A stretch of 64,000 nt of DNA from Paraspadella gotoi (GCA_051294375.1 CM119263.1:27186004-27250003); one strand, 5' to 3'. Numbered from the stretch's first letter, positions 1 through 12,424 are shown. The notes: generated from the letters alone by a model not told the origin. Program-made: numbers and translations.

Positions 1-43
1 ATAAACCCGTCACCCGTTTAGCCTTTGGGCGACATCTACATCG

Positions 44-200
44 AGTTTTTAAAAGTTTTTTGTTTACTTTTTTTCGTCGCGGCGATAAATTGGTTGTCGT
101 CGTCGTCGTCGTCGTCGTCGTTTTCCTTTTATGACGGAAGGGAGAGCGACTAATCCTGAGGGAGGAAAGGAAAGGAAAATGTCACGAGGAAANNNNNNNN
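44..200. repeat. Short duplicated block, copy 1 (partner at 888-1,035)
   Basis: Both blocks share the order: T-rich stretch with a tttactttttt core, tcgcggcg, an aattggttgtcg core, a cgt-repeat, ccttttatgacg, and a purine-rich tail ending in atgtcac-gagga. Spacing differs by small indels. A perfect (TCG)n run lies at 97-120 in this copy. A 10-N gap (193-202) cuts the end. Confidence 0.7.
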
Positions 201-887
201 NNTGCTTCGCCGCTGCTCCGCTTCCGCCCAAGATTGATGATCGACCGCCCGTAATTAGAGTCTCACATAAAGTCGCGTTTGTGAAAACGTTGCCCGAGGA
301 CGGCAGGGCCCGTGAACAGCTCACGAACGTGGATCGTGAAACGCCGCCGATTTTCGGGCATAAAAAGTTAAGTGGCGCCGGAAATGGAATCGGCGTCGTT
401 ACGACGCCGTCGTTGCCATGACGACGGTTCCATCGACGGAACGAACGGGAAGGACATAAATTTGGGGACGAAGAGGTTATTTTTAATGAGATGGAATTTA
501 TTGTAAAGGGATAAATTTAAAGTTTTGTATTTTGTATTGAGATTGAAGAATAGAACTCGACAGCTCATGTTGATTAATTTTCCTCAATTCAATTTTAGCT
601 TTAAAAACTCAGTTCAACTCGGCCCATTTTTTGAATGAATATTTTTTTTTAATTGTGGGTAATGATTTTTAAAAATAGGAAGATTGGTTTACTCTCAAAC
701 ATGAAAATAACTCTTTAAACATTTCTAAGAAATCGATCATGTCTCATCTCGCTTGAAAACAAATGGGACGCGAGGAAAAAGATAAAAACGCTCACCGTTT
801 CAGCCCGTGGGAATTGCGACGTTCCTTCGCTGAATACCCGTTTTTCGTCACGACAATGCAGACATCCGAGTTTTTTTTTTCGAAAAG

Positions 888-1035
888 CTTTTTTTTTGTT
901 TACTTTTTTTTGTCGCGGCGAATAATTGGTTGTCGATCGTCGTCCGTCTCGTCGTCGTTTGTCCTTTTATGACGCTCGGCAAGAGCGCCTAATCTGTGGG
1001 AGTAAAGGAAAGATAATGTCACCGAGGAAGGACTG
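888..1035. repeat. Short duplicated block, copy 2 (partner at 44-200)
   Basis: Direct-orientation partner of the block at 44-200. The cgt-repeat is interrupted here (gtcgatcgtcgtccgtctcg), as expected from base-level noise or decay of a microsatellite. Confidence 0.7.
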
Positions 1036-2540
1036 AGAGTCATGTGGGGAGCGAAGAGAAGGCCGGGATCCACTCTGAACAACATGGTTTTATCTTTTAT
1101 TGGAGGCATGCAACGACCATGGAACTGAATGAAATAAATCTCATGAATCACGAGATATAATGATGGGATTAATAATAATGAATGTCCTTTGGGTTGGTAT
1201 GGAAGAATCCTCATATAAGTTAACTGAAGGGAATTAAACAGAAAAACGACATACGAGAGGAAATTGAATGGACCCTTCCTTGGTTTCCTTTTCTACAGCA
1301 GGCGAAGGGGGTGGGTTTTGAGGTGCGGAGTAGAGAGTGAGCACGTTCCCCCGAAGTACGTGCTGAATGATTGTTGAAGCCGTGTGAGGGTAGAAGCCGG
1401 CGGAGAAGGGGAGTCCGGGAAAGATCAAGATGATTATAGTTCGAGGCGCACTGGGATAAGAGACTTATCCGTGACGAAACCTCTCGTACACCCGGAAGAT
1501 GGACAGCTCATAACAACTCCGGGCTAAGGGAGAGCGGACCGTGGACATAAATAATTTAAGACAGCCAGGTAGACTGAGGAGGAAAGTAAGAAGGGCGGAC
1601 AATAATATTAGTGTTTTGTAAAAAAAGACGTAGAATTAATTGAGAAAAAGAAAGTAGGGAAAAAGAAAGAAAAAAAAAGAAGCATCTGATACAGAATCGC
1701 GACGAATACGATTAGGATTGGGGTATTCCTTTACCTTTACAGATACGATCAACGTGACTAGAAGCACTACAATTTATAGGCGGACTTGAATGACCATCTT
1801 AGATACAAATCAAACTTAGAATAAGAAGGCTGAAAAAAATATTAATAAACGTCTGGAATCATCACAAAAATCAATGGTGTGACACAAGCTCTCAATAAAC
1901 GTAATCTATAACCGTCGTGCATACTAAAAGTACATATGCATAAGTACTATAATCTTCTTCTTTCTCCTTCGTCTCTATTTCATTCGTTGCTACTCTCGGG
2001 GTCTCTTCTAGCCCTCTTTCTGTACGTCCGGCATCGGAAAGGAGATTATCTCACCTAGGTCCTCGGATCCGCTCCGCGGGGGAAAGCTGGTAAAATTCAC
2101 ATGACAAGTACAAGCCACTGGCACCATTCCAAGCGTTATTATATTTAGTTTATTGTTATTGAAAAAAATGTTCTTAAGCTCTCTTATTTCCATCCTACTT
2201 ATTACTATATTAAGTCGTTATTGATAAGGATTGTTATTATTACTATCATTAATAGTGATTCTTGGTAAATTTATTGATCTATAATACTCGTATTTGATAG
2301 CTTATGTTTTATTCGATGATAATTGTTTTTTATAGATTCTGACTTTTTTTTGGGTTTTTCTATTATCGTTTTCTCCCTTTGCGTGACTGCCATCGTTCGG
2401 CTTTCCTGCTGGTGGTTTTCATAACTTCCTTCCGGCGGCTGGACAACGGTCAGCCGTCCTTTCACTTCTCGCCTCATGGGAGGTCTCTCGCGTACTTACG
2501 GGAACAAGTGTTACAGATAACCCCTCGAATTCTTCCGTCT
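1036..2540. other. No gene seen; mixed non-coding sequence
   Basis: Purine-rich tracts (1,620-1,690), AT-rich stretches (2,140-2,340) and short open frames without splice signals or recognisable protein similarity. Nothing here supports a gene call. Confidence 0.5.
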
Positions 2541-3420
2541 ATTCTCTCCTCCTATGCCCCAGGTTTTCTACGCCCATGTTCTTTTTCACATTTGCCAATA
2601 TTTTCGTGGGCTTTATTCTTTCGGCTTTAACGAAATCAACACCATTTTGGGTTTAAATTTTTTTAAGGTTTTTTTCCATACACGTCTCCGTTCCTCGAAT
2701 TTCTATTCGGTAATACAAATTCCATTTTCAAACGGGTCAATCCCTCTACCATCAACTAAGGGCCAATTTGCCAATTACAGACAGACAGCGGACCATCAAC
2801 CGTCAAACCTTGACACAGATACACTTTGTCCTTACTTGCGGATTGCCTCGCCCACACAGGTGCACCTTTGCTTCCCGACTTGCATATCTCACTTCCCGCT
2901 GTGTACGTCTCCAAAGGTCGCACCGTCTTTTATGTCTCTCCAGCGCAAAAAATCTGTTTATTGCAAAACAAAAAGGTAGCCGTGAAATTTCTGTTCGTCC
3001 TTCCGTTATCACTGAAGGGTATTTGACATGCTTTTTATTCGATAATTCGCTCAAAATTTATACTGAACTCGGGTTGCTTGTGGAGCGCACACTGACGCGT
3101 AGAGCACTTGTTGTTAAATCGTCTGGGTTTCTGATGCGCTCTTATTTTGTATGTATGGTGCTCGTTATTTTAAATTTCCATTAATTTGCCAATTGTTTCG
3201 TGTTGCGTCCCAGAATCTTACTGTCTCGATACCGGTCTCTTCTCTTTTACTCTCATACGTCTTCGGTCTCTATGCTCTCTCCTCTCTCTCTTCTCTTCTC
3301 TCTCTGCTCTCTCTCCTCTCGCTCTTTCTCTCTGTTCATGTTCTTTTTTTCCTTTCATGCCTTAATACATTAATAATTCCCAAGCATATCCCCTCATATA
3401 AATATTAATGAAGATATAAG
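2540..3420. repeat. Noisy partial copy (copy 1) of the 6,555-7,170 sequence
   Basis: Ordered matches to 6,555-7,170 in the same orientation: aacgaaat-caacaccattttggg, ttttttaaggttttttt, ctcgaatttctatt, ccattttcaaacgggtcaatcc, ccatcaa-ccgtcaaa, gcctcgcc, the ctctctct tract and the following tgttcatgttct. Copy 1 carries many extra bases, so it looks like a high-error version of the same sequence and not an old transposon copy. Confidence 0.7.
3270..3335. repeat. (CT)n-rich microsatellite
   Basis: Imperfect run of tctc/ctct/tctg units; the counterpart in the second copy is the cleaner ct run near 7,073-7,091. Confidence 0.8.
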
Positions 3421-4398
3421 ATTCTGTATCTTTTTTTTCTTTTCAAGGTAGTTCAATTTTTTCGCTCTCAGATAATTACGATCGTAATTCAACATCGGGA
3501 AGTTACACTCCGGATGGTAGACCTATGCTCGATTTCATTTGGTCACACTTGATAAATATGTTATCTGTGATTCCGAAAGGGTGACAGGTTTAGTTCTATT
3601 TGAGGAATCCAAAAAGTTGTGGATATGAACGCTAGTATTGTCTAGTATTAAGTGAAACTGTAAATGTGGTAATCGATTATGATGCGAATCGAAGGACTGT
3701 GATTTAGGCGGAGTCTTGACGCATCGAGGCGACCGAAGCCTACAACGAACACTCAATCGCGCTCTCTGAGCTACAAGGGTTGTCTCTTGGCGATCACGGC
3801 GAAGATTTGGTGGCACCCCGTCGCTCAGATTCAGACGGCGCCTTGAACTCGAGCTTTCGCAGGAATATTCGCAACACACATTGGGTGCGAACAGCCTCTC
3901 TATTCACTCTCTTGTTATTTCTCTTCTCTTCTCTTTTGGTTTTTTTTCATCTCTTTTTCCTCTCTTCCTTCTTTTTCCTTCCTTTCACTTTTATTCGCTC
4001 TTCTAATTCTATTCTCTTCTGTTTTCTTCTCTTCTCTTTTTTTTCTTTTCTTTTTTCCTTGCGTGTTCCCTTTTTCTCTTTTAGTCTCTTTCTATTGTCT
4101 TCTTTCTACTCTGTTTGCCCTTCCTTCTTCAACTTCTATCTCTTCTAATCTCTTCATCTTCTTCTTTCTTTTTTTTTCGCTCTTTCTTTTTCCTTCGTGT
4201 TTCTTCGGCGCGCCCTTTCTTTGTGCCTTTATCGCACTTCCTAATCACTTCTCTTTCTCTTCTTTTCGCTTAGCTAAGTTGCGTCGATAAGCGTGGGTGC
4301 CTACTTCTATACATTCTCCGATAGATTTGAAGTAAAGGTATGTGCATATAAAAACTTGGAAGAGGAGTGGCAGCTTACTTAATGTTATTTTTTTTCAG

Positions 4399-4641
4399 TA
4401 AGTGGATGCTCTTACCCTCGAATCCACTTGTCCCTAGTCTCAGCTATACTTACTCGCGCTTGCGGTATTATTCTTGCCGAGAGAAAGCTTACCAGACGAA
4501 CAGAACTCACGCGTGGCGCGAAATAACCAACGCTTGTTCGAGCCGGCCAATCGTTCGCAGCAAAGAACCGAAGTTGTTTCTGAATTGCTTTGCCCGAGTA
4601 GTAAACAATAGCGATTGCTCGGCTTACGAAATCTTTTCCAA
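4399..4641 (+). CDS. Candidate internal exon, unidentified protein
   Basis: A good acceptor (gttattttttttcag, ending at 4,398) opens a frame with no stop up to 4,641, where CAA|GTGAGC could be a donor. The translation is about 80 residues and cysteine-containing, with a C-terminal part NCFARVVNNSDCSAYEIFS that reads like a folded extracellular segment. I do not recognise the family. The next candidate exon starts only 24 nt after this donor, which is too short for a normal animal intron, so one of the two borders must be wrong or bases are missing here. The surrounding sequence is visibly error-rich. Coding potential is plausible but unproven. Confidence 0.3.
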
Positions 4642-4665
4642 GTGAGCTTCATTTTCTTTTTGCAG

Positions 4666-4832
4666 ATGGGTGGAAAGTCGACCCTAACGTCACGGCAAAT
4701 ACATGGAGAGACGTGTTGTCTGCTTGACCGCGGCGAGGCGTCGTTCCAAATACGTCGAATTCTCTCCATCGCCCCATCAAAGACCAAGCGGACGATCCAA
4801 TCGTCGATTTTGGGTGTCCCACTGTGTTTAAG
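4666..4832 (+). CDS. Candidate exon with one in-frame stop, unidentified protein
   Basis: A pyrimidine-rich acceptor (cattttctttttgcag, ending at 4,665) and a strong donor (TTTAAG|GTGAGC at 4,832/4,833) bracket 167 nt. Read with two leading bases, the frame gives GWKVDPNVTANTWRDVLSA, then a TGA (4,725-4,727), then a long open remainder ending DDPIVDFGCPTVFK exactly at the donor. Codon usage looks protein-like on both sides of the stop. The single TGA could be a base error in this noisy stretch, or the exon could be a pseudogene. The family is not recognised. A different frame starting at ATG 4,666 is open to 4,836 but runs past the donor. Confidence 0.35.
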
Positions 4833-5269
4833 GTGAGCATTTCGGGTCGTTTTAAATCTTATTTTTTTTTTAAAGTTTGGTTGTCAGGAGTGTGATACGA
4901 ATTGAATAGGTAGGTTATAATCTTTAAGAGGTTTGACTTGATTTATTGATTTGTATTGAGAAATCATGACGTGAAGAGAGGATATTAGGGATTGAGAGGA
5001 GAATTATTGATTCTTTAGTTGTGATAATCTTGCGTTTTAAGGTCAGCTGTACTAATTGAATAGAGATGGCAATAGAGTAGGCGTATATGCCTTCGTCTTT
5101 TGCTCCTGCGCGGGTCATATACTCACGCGCCTCGCGACTATGAGATGTATTGACTGTATGACTCGTGCTCAAGTCGTACGTGGCATCCGGTTCGACCTTG
5201 GCTAAGTGATTCACGTAACGCGCGTCCCAGTCTGTATGCCGTTCATGGATCTGGTCGTCTTCCTTTATT

Positions 5270-6075
5270 GTTCTCTTACTCCAAATTTTTGTCCGTTTTG
5301 TGTAAACCAACAGACCACCGCGGCATCATCGCAGTCACAACATATGGGCAGAGAGGCCCTTAATGCACTCACAACAGTAGCGTTTTCTTTTATGTATATC
5401 GCGAACGAGAGCCTTCGCTTCGTTTTGCGATCCCAGCACTGAGTCGAAGCAGCAGCGGACGACGGCGACGACGACGAACGCGAACGAAGCTGAGGAGAAA
5501 GACGACGGACGAGACGATCGCGACGGAACGGAGACGACGCACGGACGACGACGACCGAGACGAAGCGGACGAGGGGAAGAAAGCGGAGAGAATTGTGTGA
5601 GATCAATTGAGGATCCGGGGCATGATACAGCAGTAGCGTACCGTTGACAGATGCCCCCCTTCAAAAAATGAAAAAAGGATATGAGAATGGAAATGGAAGA
5701 CTCGACCTCTTTCCTTCACTTTCACAGGTACGGTCGGTAGGTCGGATAATAGAGGAGAGGCGAAGTTCTCGGAAGTGCTGAGAGAGAATTTGGCGGCGTA
5801 TGGTAGGGAAAAGTACTACGAGGACTAGCTTCAGAAAAAAAAAATCGTTAATGACCTGTAAATTGCAGAACCTTGGATTAGCAGGTGATAAATTAAAAGG
5901 GAAAAGTGGTTACTAACGATGTGTGAGCGGATGAGAGTAGTAAGGGAAGGGAGGATGTGAGAGTACAGAGAGGAGAGCTAATACGCGATAAACTCGGTTC
6001 CTTGTTAAGAACTTTTTACAATCTCCTACGAACGACCTCAAACTAACGACTAAGTAGTCCCCACTATGTATACTA
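5270..6075. repeat. Noisy partial copy (copy 1) of the 7,620-8,010 sequence
   Basis: Ordered direct matches to copy A: gtcgtcttc-ctttattgttctcttactc, the gac/cga-rich stretch, ttgacagatgccccc-ttcaaaaaa, cagaaaaaaaaaatcgttaatgacc, attagcaggtga-taaat, cgaacgacctcaaact and agt-ccccact. Together with 2,540-3,420 it indicates a third, poorer-quality version of the start of the large duplicate. Confidence 0.65.
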
Positions 6076-6332
6076 ATTATGTTTAAGTATGTAAGCGTTT
6101 AAGGTTGACAGATGACAAAAAGACGCTTCACGCTNNNNNNNNNNNNNNNNNNNNNNNNNAAGAGGGACGGGTGAGGCGAGGGTGGGTTTTGAGGATGAGT
6201 AGATGAGGGTGAGTTAAGGTGAAGGTGAGCGGGAGAAGGAGGACGAAAGTCAAAGTGATTTATTCGCGATTAAGAGATGAGACGAAAAGATGGAACTCAG
6301 ACTGAGACAGAGAAAGAAATAGAAAAAAAATT

Positions 6333-6544
6333 NNNNNNNNNNNNNNNNNNNNNNNNNNNNNNNNNNNNNNNNNNNNNNNNNNNNNNNNNNNNNNNNNNNN
6401 NNNNNNNNNNNNNNNNNNNNNNNNNNNNNNNNNNNNNNNNNNNNNNNNNNNNNNNNNNNNNNNNNNNNNNNNNNNNNNNNNNNNNNNNNNNNNNNNNNNN
6501 NNNNNNNNNNNNNNNNNNNNNNNNNNNNNNNNNNNNNNNNNNNN
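6333..6544. other. Assembly gap, 212 N
   Basis: Flanked by a purine (A/G) run on the left and a T run on the right; a low-complexity break. Confidence 0.99.
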
Positions 6545-6554
6545 TTTTTTTTTT

Positions 6555-7170
6555 CAGCTTGGTTTTTTTCGCTTTCCTCTTCCGCAATCCCATTTTCTCT
6601 CTGCAATTTGCATATCGCATTTTTTTCTTTCGCTAACGAAATAACACCAATTTTGGTTAAATTTTTTAAGGTTTTTTTCTAAAAATCTCCCTCGAATTTC
6701 TATTTAAAATCCATTTTCAAAGGGTCAATCCTTACTCAAACTAATGGCAGATTTGAGTCCAAAAAGCGACCATCAAACCGTCAAATTCAAAAATTCTGCG
6801 ATGGCCTCGCCACAAGTCACCTTCGACCCCGCTTCCTTCCTTCCTCTTTCAAAGGTCGAATTTTTTATCTCTCACCCAAAAATCTTTTCAAAAACAAAAG
6901 TTAAGCGGAAATTTCGTTCGTCCTTCCTTATCACTGAATGGTATTTAGAATAGTATTTTATTGATAATCGCAAAATTTAAGTGTGTTATCGTTTTATGGT
7001 TTAAGTATGTATATAGGTGCGTACTTTAAATTCCTTAAATTTGCCAATTTCGTTTTGCGTCCAGAATCTTCGTCTCTCTCTCTCTCTCTCTGTTCATGTT
7101 CTCTGTTTTTCCTTTATTTCCTTTATTCCCAAGCTTCCTTACCACTGAAATAAAGGTTTTTTTTCTTTTC
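6555..7170. repeat. Second copy of the 2,540-3,420 sequence
   Basis: Shorter, cleaner counterpart of copy 1. No reading frame is preserved between the two copies, so no gene is called in either. Confidence 0.7.
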
Positions 7171-7339
7171 AATTTCGATTTTCGGTTTCGATCGTAAAAA
7201 CTGGATTTACGGTTCGATTTTGACCCTGAAAGTCGAGAAAGGCTAAAAAAAAATGAAAGAGAAAAAGGAAAGGAGAAAGCAAGGAAAGATTTTTGGGGTG
7301 ACACGTGCGTAGAAAAGGGGAAAGGGAAAGAGAGAGAGT

Positions 7340-7546
7340 NNNNNNNNNNNNNNNNNNNNNNNNNNNNNNNNNNNNNNNNNNNNNNNNNNNNNNNNNNNNN
7401 NNNNNNNNNNNNNNNNNNNNNNNNNNNNNNNNNNNNNNNNNNNNNNNNNNNNNNNNNNNNNNNNNNNNNNNNNNNNNNNNNNNNNNNNNNNNNNNNNNNN
7501 NNNNNNNNNNNNNNNNNNNNNNNNNNNNNNNNNNNNNNNNNNNNNN
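7340..7546. other. Assembly gap, 207 N
   Basis: Starts inside a (GA)n run; copy B starts just after the homologous position, so the missing sequence is not recovered elsewhere in the window. Confidence 0.99.
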
Positions 7547-7709
7547 TCGTCTTTCGCGTTCGACGATATGAAGTTTGACTTTTGACTCTTAAAGTCGTCG
7601 TCATTGTTATCGTCGTCATCGTCGTCGTCGTCTTCTTTATTGTTTCTCTTACTCAATTTCTTGTCCGTCGTAAAGCGTTCAAAAGGGCGCAATAAACATT
7701 TTTTTTGTT

Positions 7710-7710
<1 letters not shown>

Positions 7711-7742
<32 letters not shown>
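7711..7742. repeat. (GAC)n microsatellite
   Basis: About ten perfect gac units; the copy B counterpart near 16,437-16,456 is shorter. Confidence 0.95.
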
Positions 7743-7744
<2 letters not shown>

Positions 7745-8453
7745 GAAAGTCGATGTTTTCATTCGTCGCTTACACTTCGTCGTTGACAAGATGCCCCCTT
7801 CAAAAAAAAAAAAGTATAATGATGGAGATATCATAAATTATGAACAACTCTACAGAAAAAAAAATCGTTAATGACCTCTGTAAATTGCGGACATTAATAG
7901 CAGGTGAATAAATAAGGGAAAAGTTTAAAATTTCTTATTTAAAATATTTACCTCATCATCTGACGAACGACATCAAACTAAAACGATAAGTCCCCACTTT
8001 CTATTTTTAGCGCAAACAGCCCTCACAGTAAACAACAACATCAACAACAACGACAACAAGACGCAACGTCCCGCGGATTCTCTCATTTCCCATTAATTCA
8101 GACAATCGACCGCAATCAAGGTCGCCTCTACATCCTTCACCGCCCCCCCTCCGCCCCCACCTCCCTATAATCACATGACTCAAGCTGTTGCGTCCTCATA
8201 TTTTACGCCGCGTCTCATCCTCGTCGACGTCGCCAGCGAGTGCGTCGCTGCGTGCGATGTTGCGTGTTAGACGCTGCGTGCGATGCTGCGTGTGTCTGCC
8301 TCCTCTGGGGCGTGGCCGTGGACGCACTCGGAGTGACTTTTGTATTCTCGCGAACCTGGCAATACAGAAAAAAAAAAAAACTTAAACATTAAAATTAAAG
8401 TTTCTTGTGACGATCGTTATTGAATTCCTATTTGAATTTTTCCTTCGCTGCTT

Positions 8454-8688
8454 NNNNNNNNNNNNNNNNNNNNNNNNNNNNNNNNNNNNNNNNNNNNNNN
8501 NNNNNNNNNNNNNNNNNNNNNNNNNNNNNNNNNNNNNNNNNNNNNNNNNNNNNNNNNNNNNNNNNNNNNNNNNNNNNNNNNNNNNNNNNNNNNNNNNNNN
8601 NNNNNNNNNNNNNNNNNNNNNNNNNNNNNNNNNNNNNNNNNNNNNNNNNNNNNNNNNNNNNNNNNNNNNNNNNNNNNNNNNNNNNNNN
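8454..8688. other. Assembly gap, 235 N, bridged by copy B
   Basis: Left flank ttcgctgctt matches copy B near 17,203. Right flank ctctctct-tctcgggttt matches near 17,500-17,520. The missing part therefore corresponds to about 17,210-17,495, a unique stretch followed by a CT array. Confidence 0.9.
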
Positions 8689-9521
8689 CTCTCTCTCTCT
8701 CTTCTCGGGTTTAAACAAGGATTAAGTCTTCACGTGTTCCCTCTCCGGAAACACGGACGTGATGGCGTCTCTGGAGTGAAGCGTCCGCGAGAGACTTGAG
8801 ATTACGGGATGTGACGGGCGTGAGACTGGCGAGACGATGACACTGCGAGTGACACTGATGACTGTGGTACAGTGATACAGGATGAAAGTGAAAAGATGAC
8901 TGTGAGACAAAATGACAGTGACTCAAGATGACAGCGAAGGGAAACCGAAAAAGGCTTGGTAAACATTACAAATAAGATTACATAAACATTTCTTGAAACA
9001 TGAATTTCTTAAGATCAATCTTGCAGCTTTTGTTTTCTTATATCCGTCGCGGATACGATACAACTGATTGCATGGTCAATTCTTCGCGGTCGACAGCAAC
9101 AGGGCCGTTCACGCTGACTGCACCGCTGACTGCACCATCGACCGGTTGACTGCATCTGAGGGAAACTCGAGTTTTATTGCAGTTGCGATGCGCGAAGGAA
9201 GAGCGAACAGAGAATCTGACGAATTCTCGTCGAGCGAACCGTGGGACAGAGATCGGCTTGACCCCAAAGAGAGGAAGGGTGTGGTCAGTGAAAAAATTGG
9301 GAAAGGGAATGTGGATGAATAAATGGACAAAATGAGAAGTAGGGAAAATGGGAAATAGGGAAGTTGGATTATGAAGAAATGGACAAATGGAAAAGTTGTG
9401 GAATGTAAAAATGGAGAAAAGGCACAGGGGCGAGTTGAGGAAGAGGCGGTGAGCGTAATTCCGAAAATGATAAAATAGAAAAGTTTTTCAAGTGAACATG
9501 CAGGAAGGTGGTAAGCCTGTT

Positions 9522-10152
9522 NNNNNNNNNNNNNNNNNNNNNNNNNNNNNNNNNNNNNNNNNNNNNNNNNNNNNNNNNNNNNNNNNNNNNNNNNNNNNNN
9601 NNNNNNNNNNNNNNNNNNNNNNNNNNNNNNNNNNNNNNNNNNNNNNNNNNNNNNNNNNNNNNNNNNNNNNNNNNNNNNNNNNNNNNNNNNNNNNNNNNNN
9701 NNNNNNNNNNNNNNNNNNNNNNNNNNNNNNNNNNNNNNNNNNNNNNNNNNNNNNNNNNNNNNNNNNNNNNNNNNNNNNNNNNNNNNNNNNNNNNNNNNNN
9801 NNNNNNNNNNNNNNNNNNNNNNNNNNNNNNNNNNNNNNNNNNNNNNNNNNNNNNNNNNNNNNNNNNNNNNNNNNNNNNNNNNNNNNNNNNNNNNNNNNNN
9901 NNNNNNNNNNNNNNNNNNNNNNNNNNNNNNNNNNNNNNNNNNNNNNNNNNNNNNNNNNNNNNNNNNNNNNNNNNNNNNNNNNNNNNNNNNNNNNNNNNNN
10001 NNNNNNNNNNNNNNNNNNNNNNNNNNNNNNNNNNNNNNNNNNNNNNNNNNNNNNNNNNNNNNNNNNNNNNNNNNNNNNNNNNNNNNNNNNNNNNNNNNNN
10101 NNNNNNNNNNNNNNNNNNNNNNNNNNNNNNNNNNNNNNNNNNNNNNNNNNNN
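9522..10152. other. Assembly gap, 631 N, bridged by copy B
   Basis: Left flank gtaagcctgtt and right flank cgcccaacgacttcagg match copy B at about 18,338-18,348 and 18,869-18,885. The missing part corresponds to about 18,349-18,868, which holds a CT array (18,471-18,600) and a GA array (18,739-18,784). Confidence 0.9.
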
Positions 10153-11543
10153 TCGCCCAACGACTTCAGGCTAATTATCTTTAACGAAACCAGAAAGAAG
10201 ACGTTTTTTCCGTCACAGTTTCATCTCCCGTCAGTCCAGACAAAATAATCCATTTACATCCGGGTATTTATATATCAAAACTGAAACAAAAAGAACAAGA
10301 TGAGCCACAACTCAAATTCTTTTTCCGCTTTTAAAAGTGGAGCATCTTTTCCATCTCCTCTTTACTCCTCCGCTAAATTCTCGTTCTACTTCTCTCACTT
10401 TTACAACTGCCCGCCTTTCATTACGCCCTCCTTCACCGCCACCATCTCCAACAACACCGCCCCTACCACCCACCCTTTCCATTTCCCGATGCCTTTTTTT
10501 ACCGCCGGTTGAGTCATAACGCGGCGCGTCTCGACCGGCGTCGTTCCAGCGCTTCCTCCCTCGCGCCGGAAAGGGAGAGTCGGCGCCGTTTCTTCGCCAC
10601 GCCTCTCAAAAACAAGACCTCGAATCGAGAGTCGATGGGTCCGCCCCGCCATCCCCCTAAAGCCGCCCCCTGCCCCCCGCCTCGCCGCCATCTCTCTCTC
10701 TCTAGCGCTCTCTTGAGAACGCTCGTCCTTGAATCCGTTCTCTCTCTCACCAGCTCCTTCACCCATCCTCCAGATTTGACTCTGTCTCACACACTCTCTC
10801 TCTCTCTCCCTCGCGCCGACTCTGTCTCGCTCCGTTAAAAGATGAACCCGTTTTGGATGTGACGGGATACCCTTTCTCTTTGCCCTTTTCTTCCTTCTTT
10901 TTTCTCTCGTTCTTTCGAAATTTCGTCGTCGTAGTCGTCTTCGTCGTCGAATTTTTTTCTCATAAATTTTCAAAGCCAAATACATTGCTTTCGTTATCAA
11001 ATTAATTTAAGGGTTTGGGTTTTTCGCCCTTAGCTTAAATCTCTATACTTTTTACGAGCAACTTGTTACTCGCCACTTGTTATTCACTCAAACAAAATTT
11101 CCCGACATCCACGGGCCATTACCACTCGCATTCCAACCCCCACACCGAAGCCCACATTGACGCCATTAACCCCACAAACCCCAACCACTCCGTCAACCAC
11201 ATCAACTCCACCTCATCTCCTTTTGCTCGATGTCTCTCCGATTGCGATGTTCGACATTTTCTCTCTTGACGACGACAACAACAACATCAAGGACGACAAC
11301 AAAAACCACAAACAGAAGTGAAAAACTATTTCAGTTGATCAATATTTTTTTTAAAAAACGTGAAAGCTAAATTTTATACAATATTAAAAAATAAAAAGTA
11401 AACCTGTCATGAATATTAAATGGGACGATGTTATAAAGCATTTAGCAAAAAGGCGGTTGAAACGTAGGAAACCCCCTGGCGGTGAATTAATGGAACGACG
11501 AAGGGGAAATTAAAAACATGATTAAGAGCAAGGCGGGAAGAAA

Positions 11544-11579
<36 letters not shown>

Positions 11580-11769
11580 GCTCGCGGCGTCAAAGAGAAC
11601 AATCTCGCGACGCCCTGTTGCTTCCACAACGTCAGGGGGCGTTTCCCTCTCTCTAAAAATGGGCAGAACCCAAAACAGCGTCAGTCGTCGTCTTGATGAC
11701 TGCGATGACGAAGATGACGATGTTGACGACGCGAGTGTGACGTTAACGACGACGAAGAATGACTTCGAC

Positions 11770-11813
<44 letters not shown>
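11770..11813. repeat. (GAC)n microsatellite
   Basis: About 14 perfect gac/cga units. Copy B has only broken short runs at the same place (20,461-20,500). Confidence 0.95.
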
Positions 11814-11815
<2 letters not shown>

Positions 11816-11936
11816 GGAGGGAAATCAAATTTTCCGCGCAATCGGACTTCAAAGGGAGAAAAAAAAAGATGGCGACGAGGAAAGAGGAAAGAAAGAGATG
11901 GTCACGTGACCCAATTGTTGCGTCGTAAAGATGTGA

Positions 11937-11941
<5 letters not shown>

Positions 11942-11983
<42 letters not shown>
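11942..11983. repeat. (GA)n microsatellite
   Basis: About 21 perfect dinucleotide units; contracted to about 8 units in copy B (20,632-20,646). Confidence 0.95.
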
Positions 11984-11986
<3 letters not shown>

Positions 11987-12241
11987 GATGAACAGAGCGA
12001 GAAATAGGAGAGCCACAAAAAATATAGGGCGCATGTAAACAGACGCAAAAACAAGAAAGAAGCGAAGAAAAGAATATTTTTGAATCTAAAATTCGGCGCC
12101 AACTTTCTTTGTGGGCGTGGAGCCAAGTTTTCCTCTTCGAAAAGATGACGTATGTTCACTTCCGGTTTGAGGAGAGAAAATAGATTCTTTTTCATCCGCG
12201 TCGTAAAATTCGACGAGCGAGAGAGAGCTTTATTTTCTCTT

Positions 12242-12258
12242 TTTCTCCTCTCTCCTCT

Positions 12259-12308
<50 letters not shown>

Positions 12309-12345
12309 TCTCTCTCTCTCTCTCTCTCTCATCTCTCTCTCTTTC
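12242..12345. repeat. (CT)n microsatellite
   Basis: Near-continuous CT array with occasional cc or tt interruptions. In copy B a ~120-bp unique segment (20,930-21,049) sits inside this array. Confidence 0.9.
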
Positions 12346-12424
12346 CCTCCAACTCACGGCCGTAAAAAATTTCCATGTTAAATCCCTCCAACAATAAAGT
12401 AATCACCCAACGCCATTACGTGAA

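Noticed and set aside
3535-3879. Minus-strand frame containing HLILDNTSVH, resembling the DN-x-x-x-H motif of some DDE transposases
   Set aside because: Only this one short motif fits, no other catalytic motif or helix-turn-helix is visible, and the region is error-rich. Chance similarity is likely.
4924-5310. Minus-strand frame of 128 codons with a hydrophilic middle part
   Set aside because: No splice borders or recognised domain, and it overlaps noisy repeat sequence that reappears in copy A without the frame.
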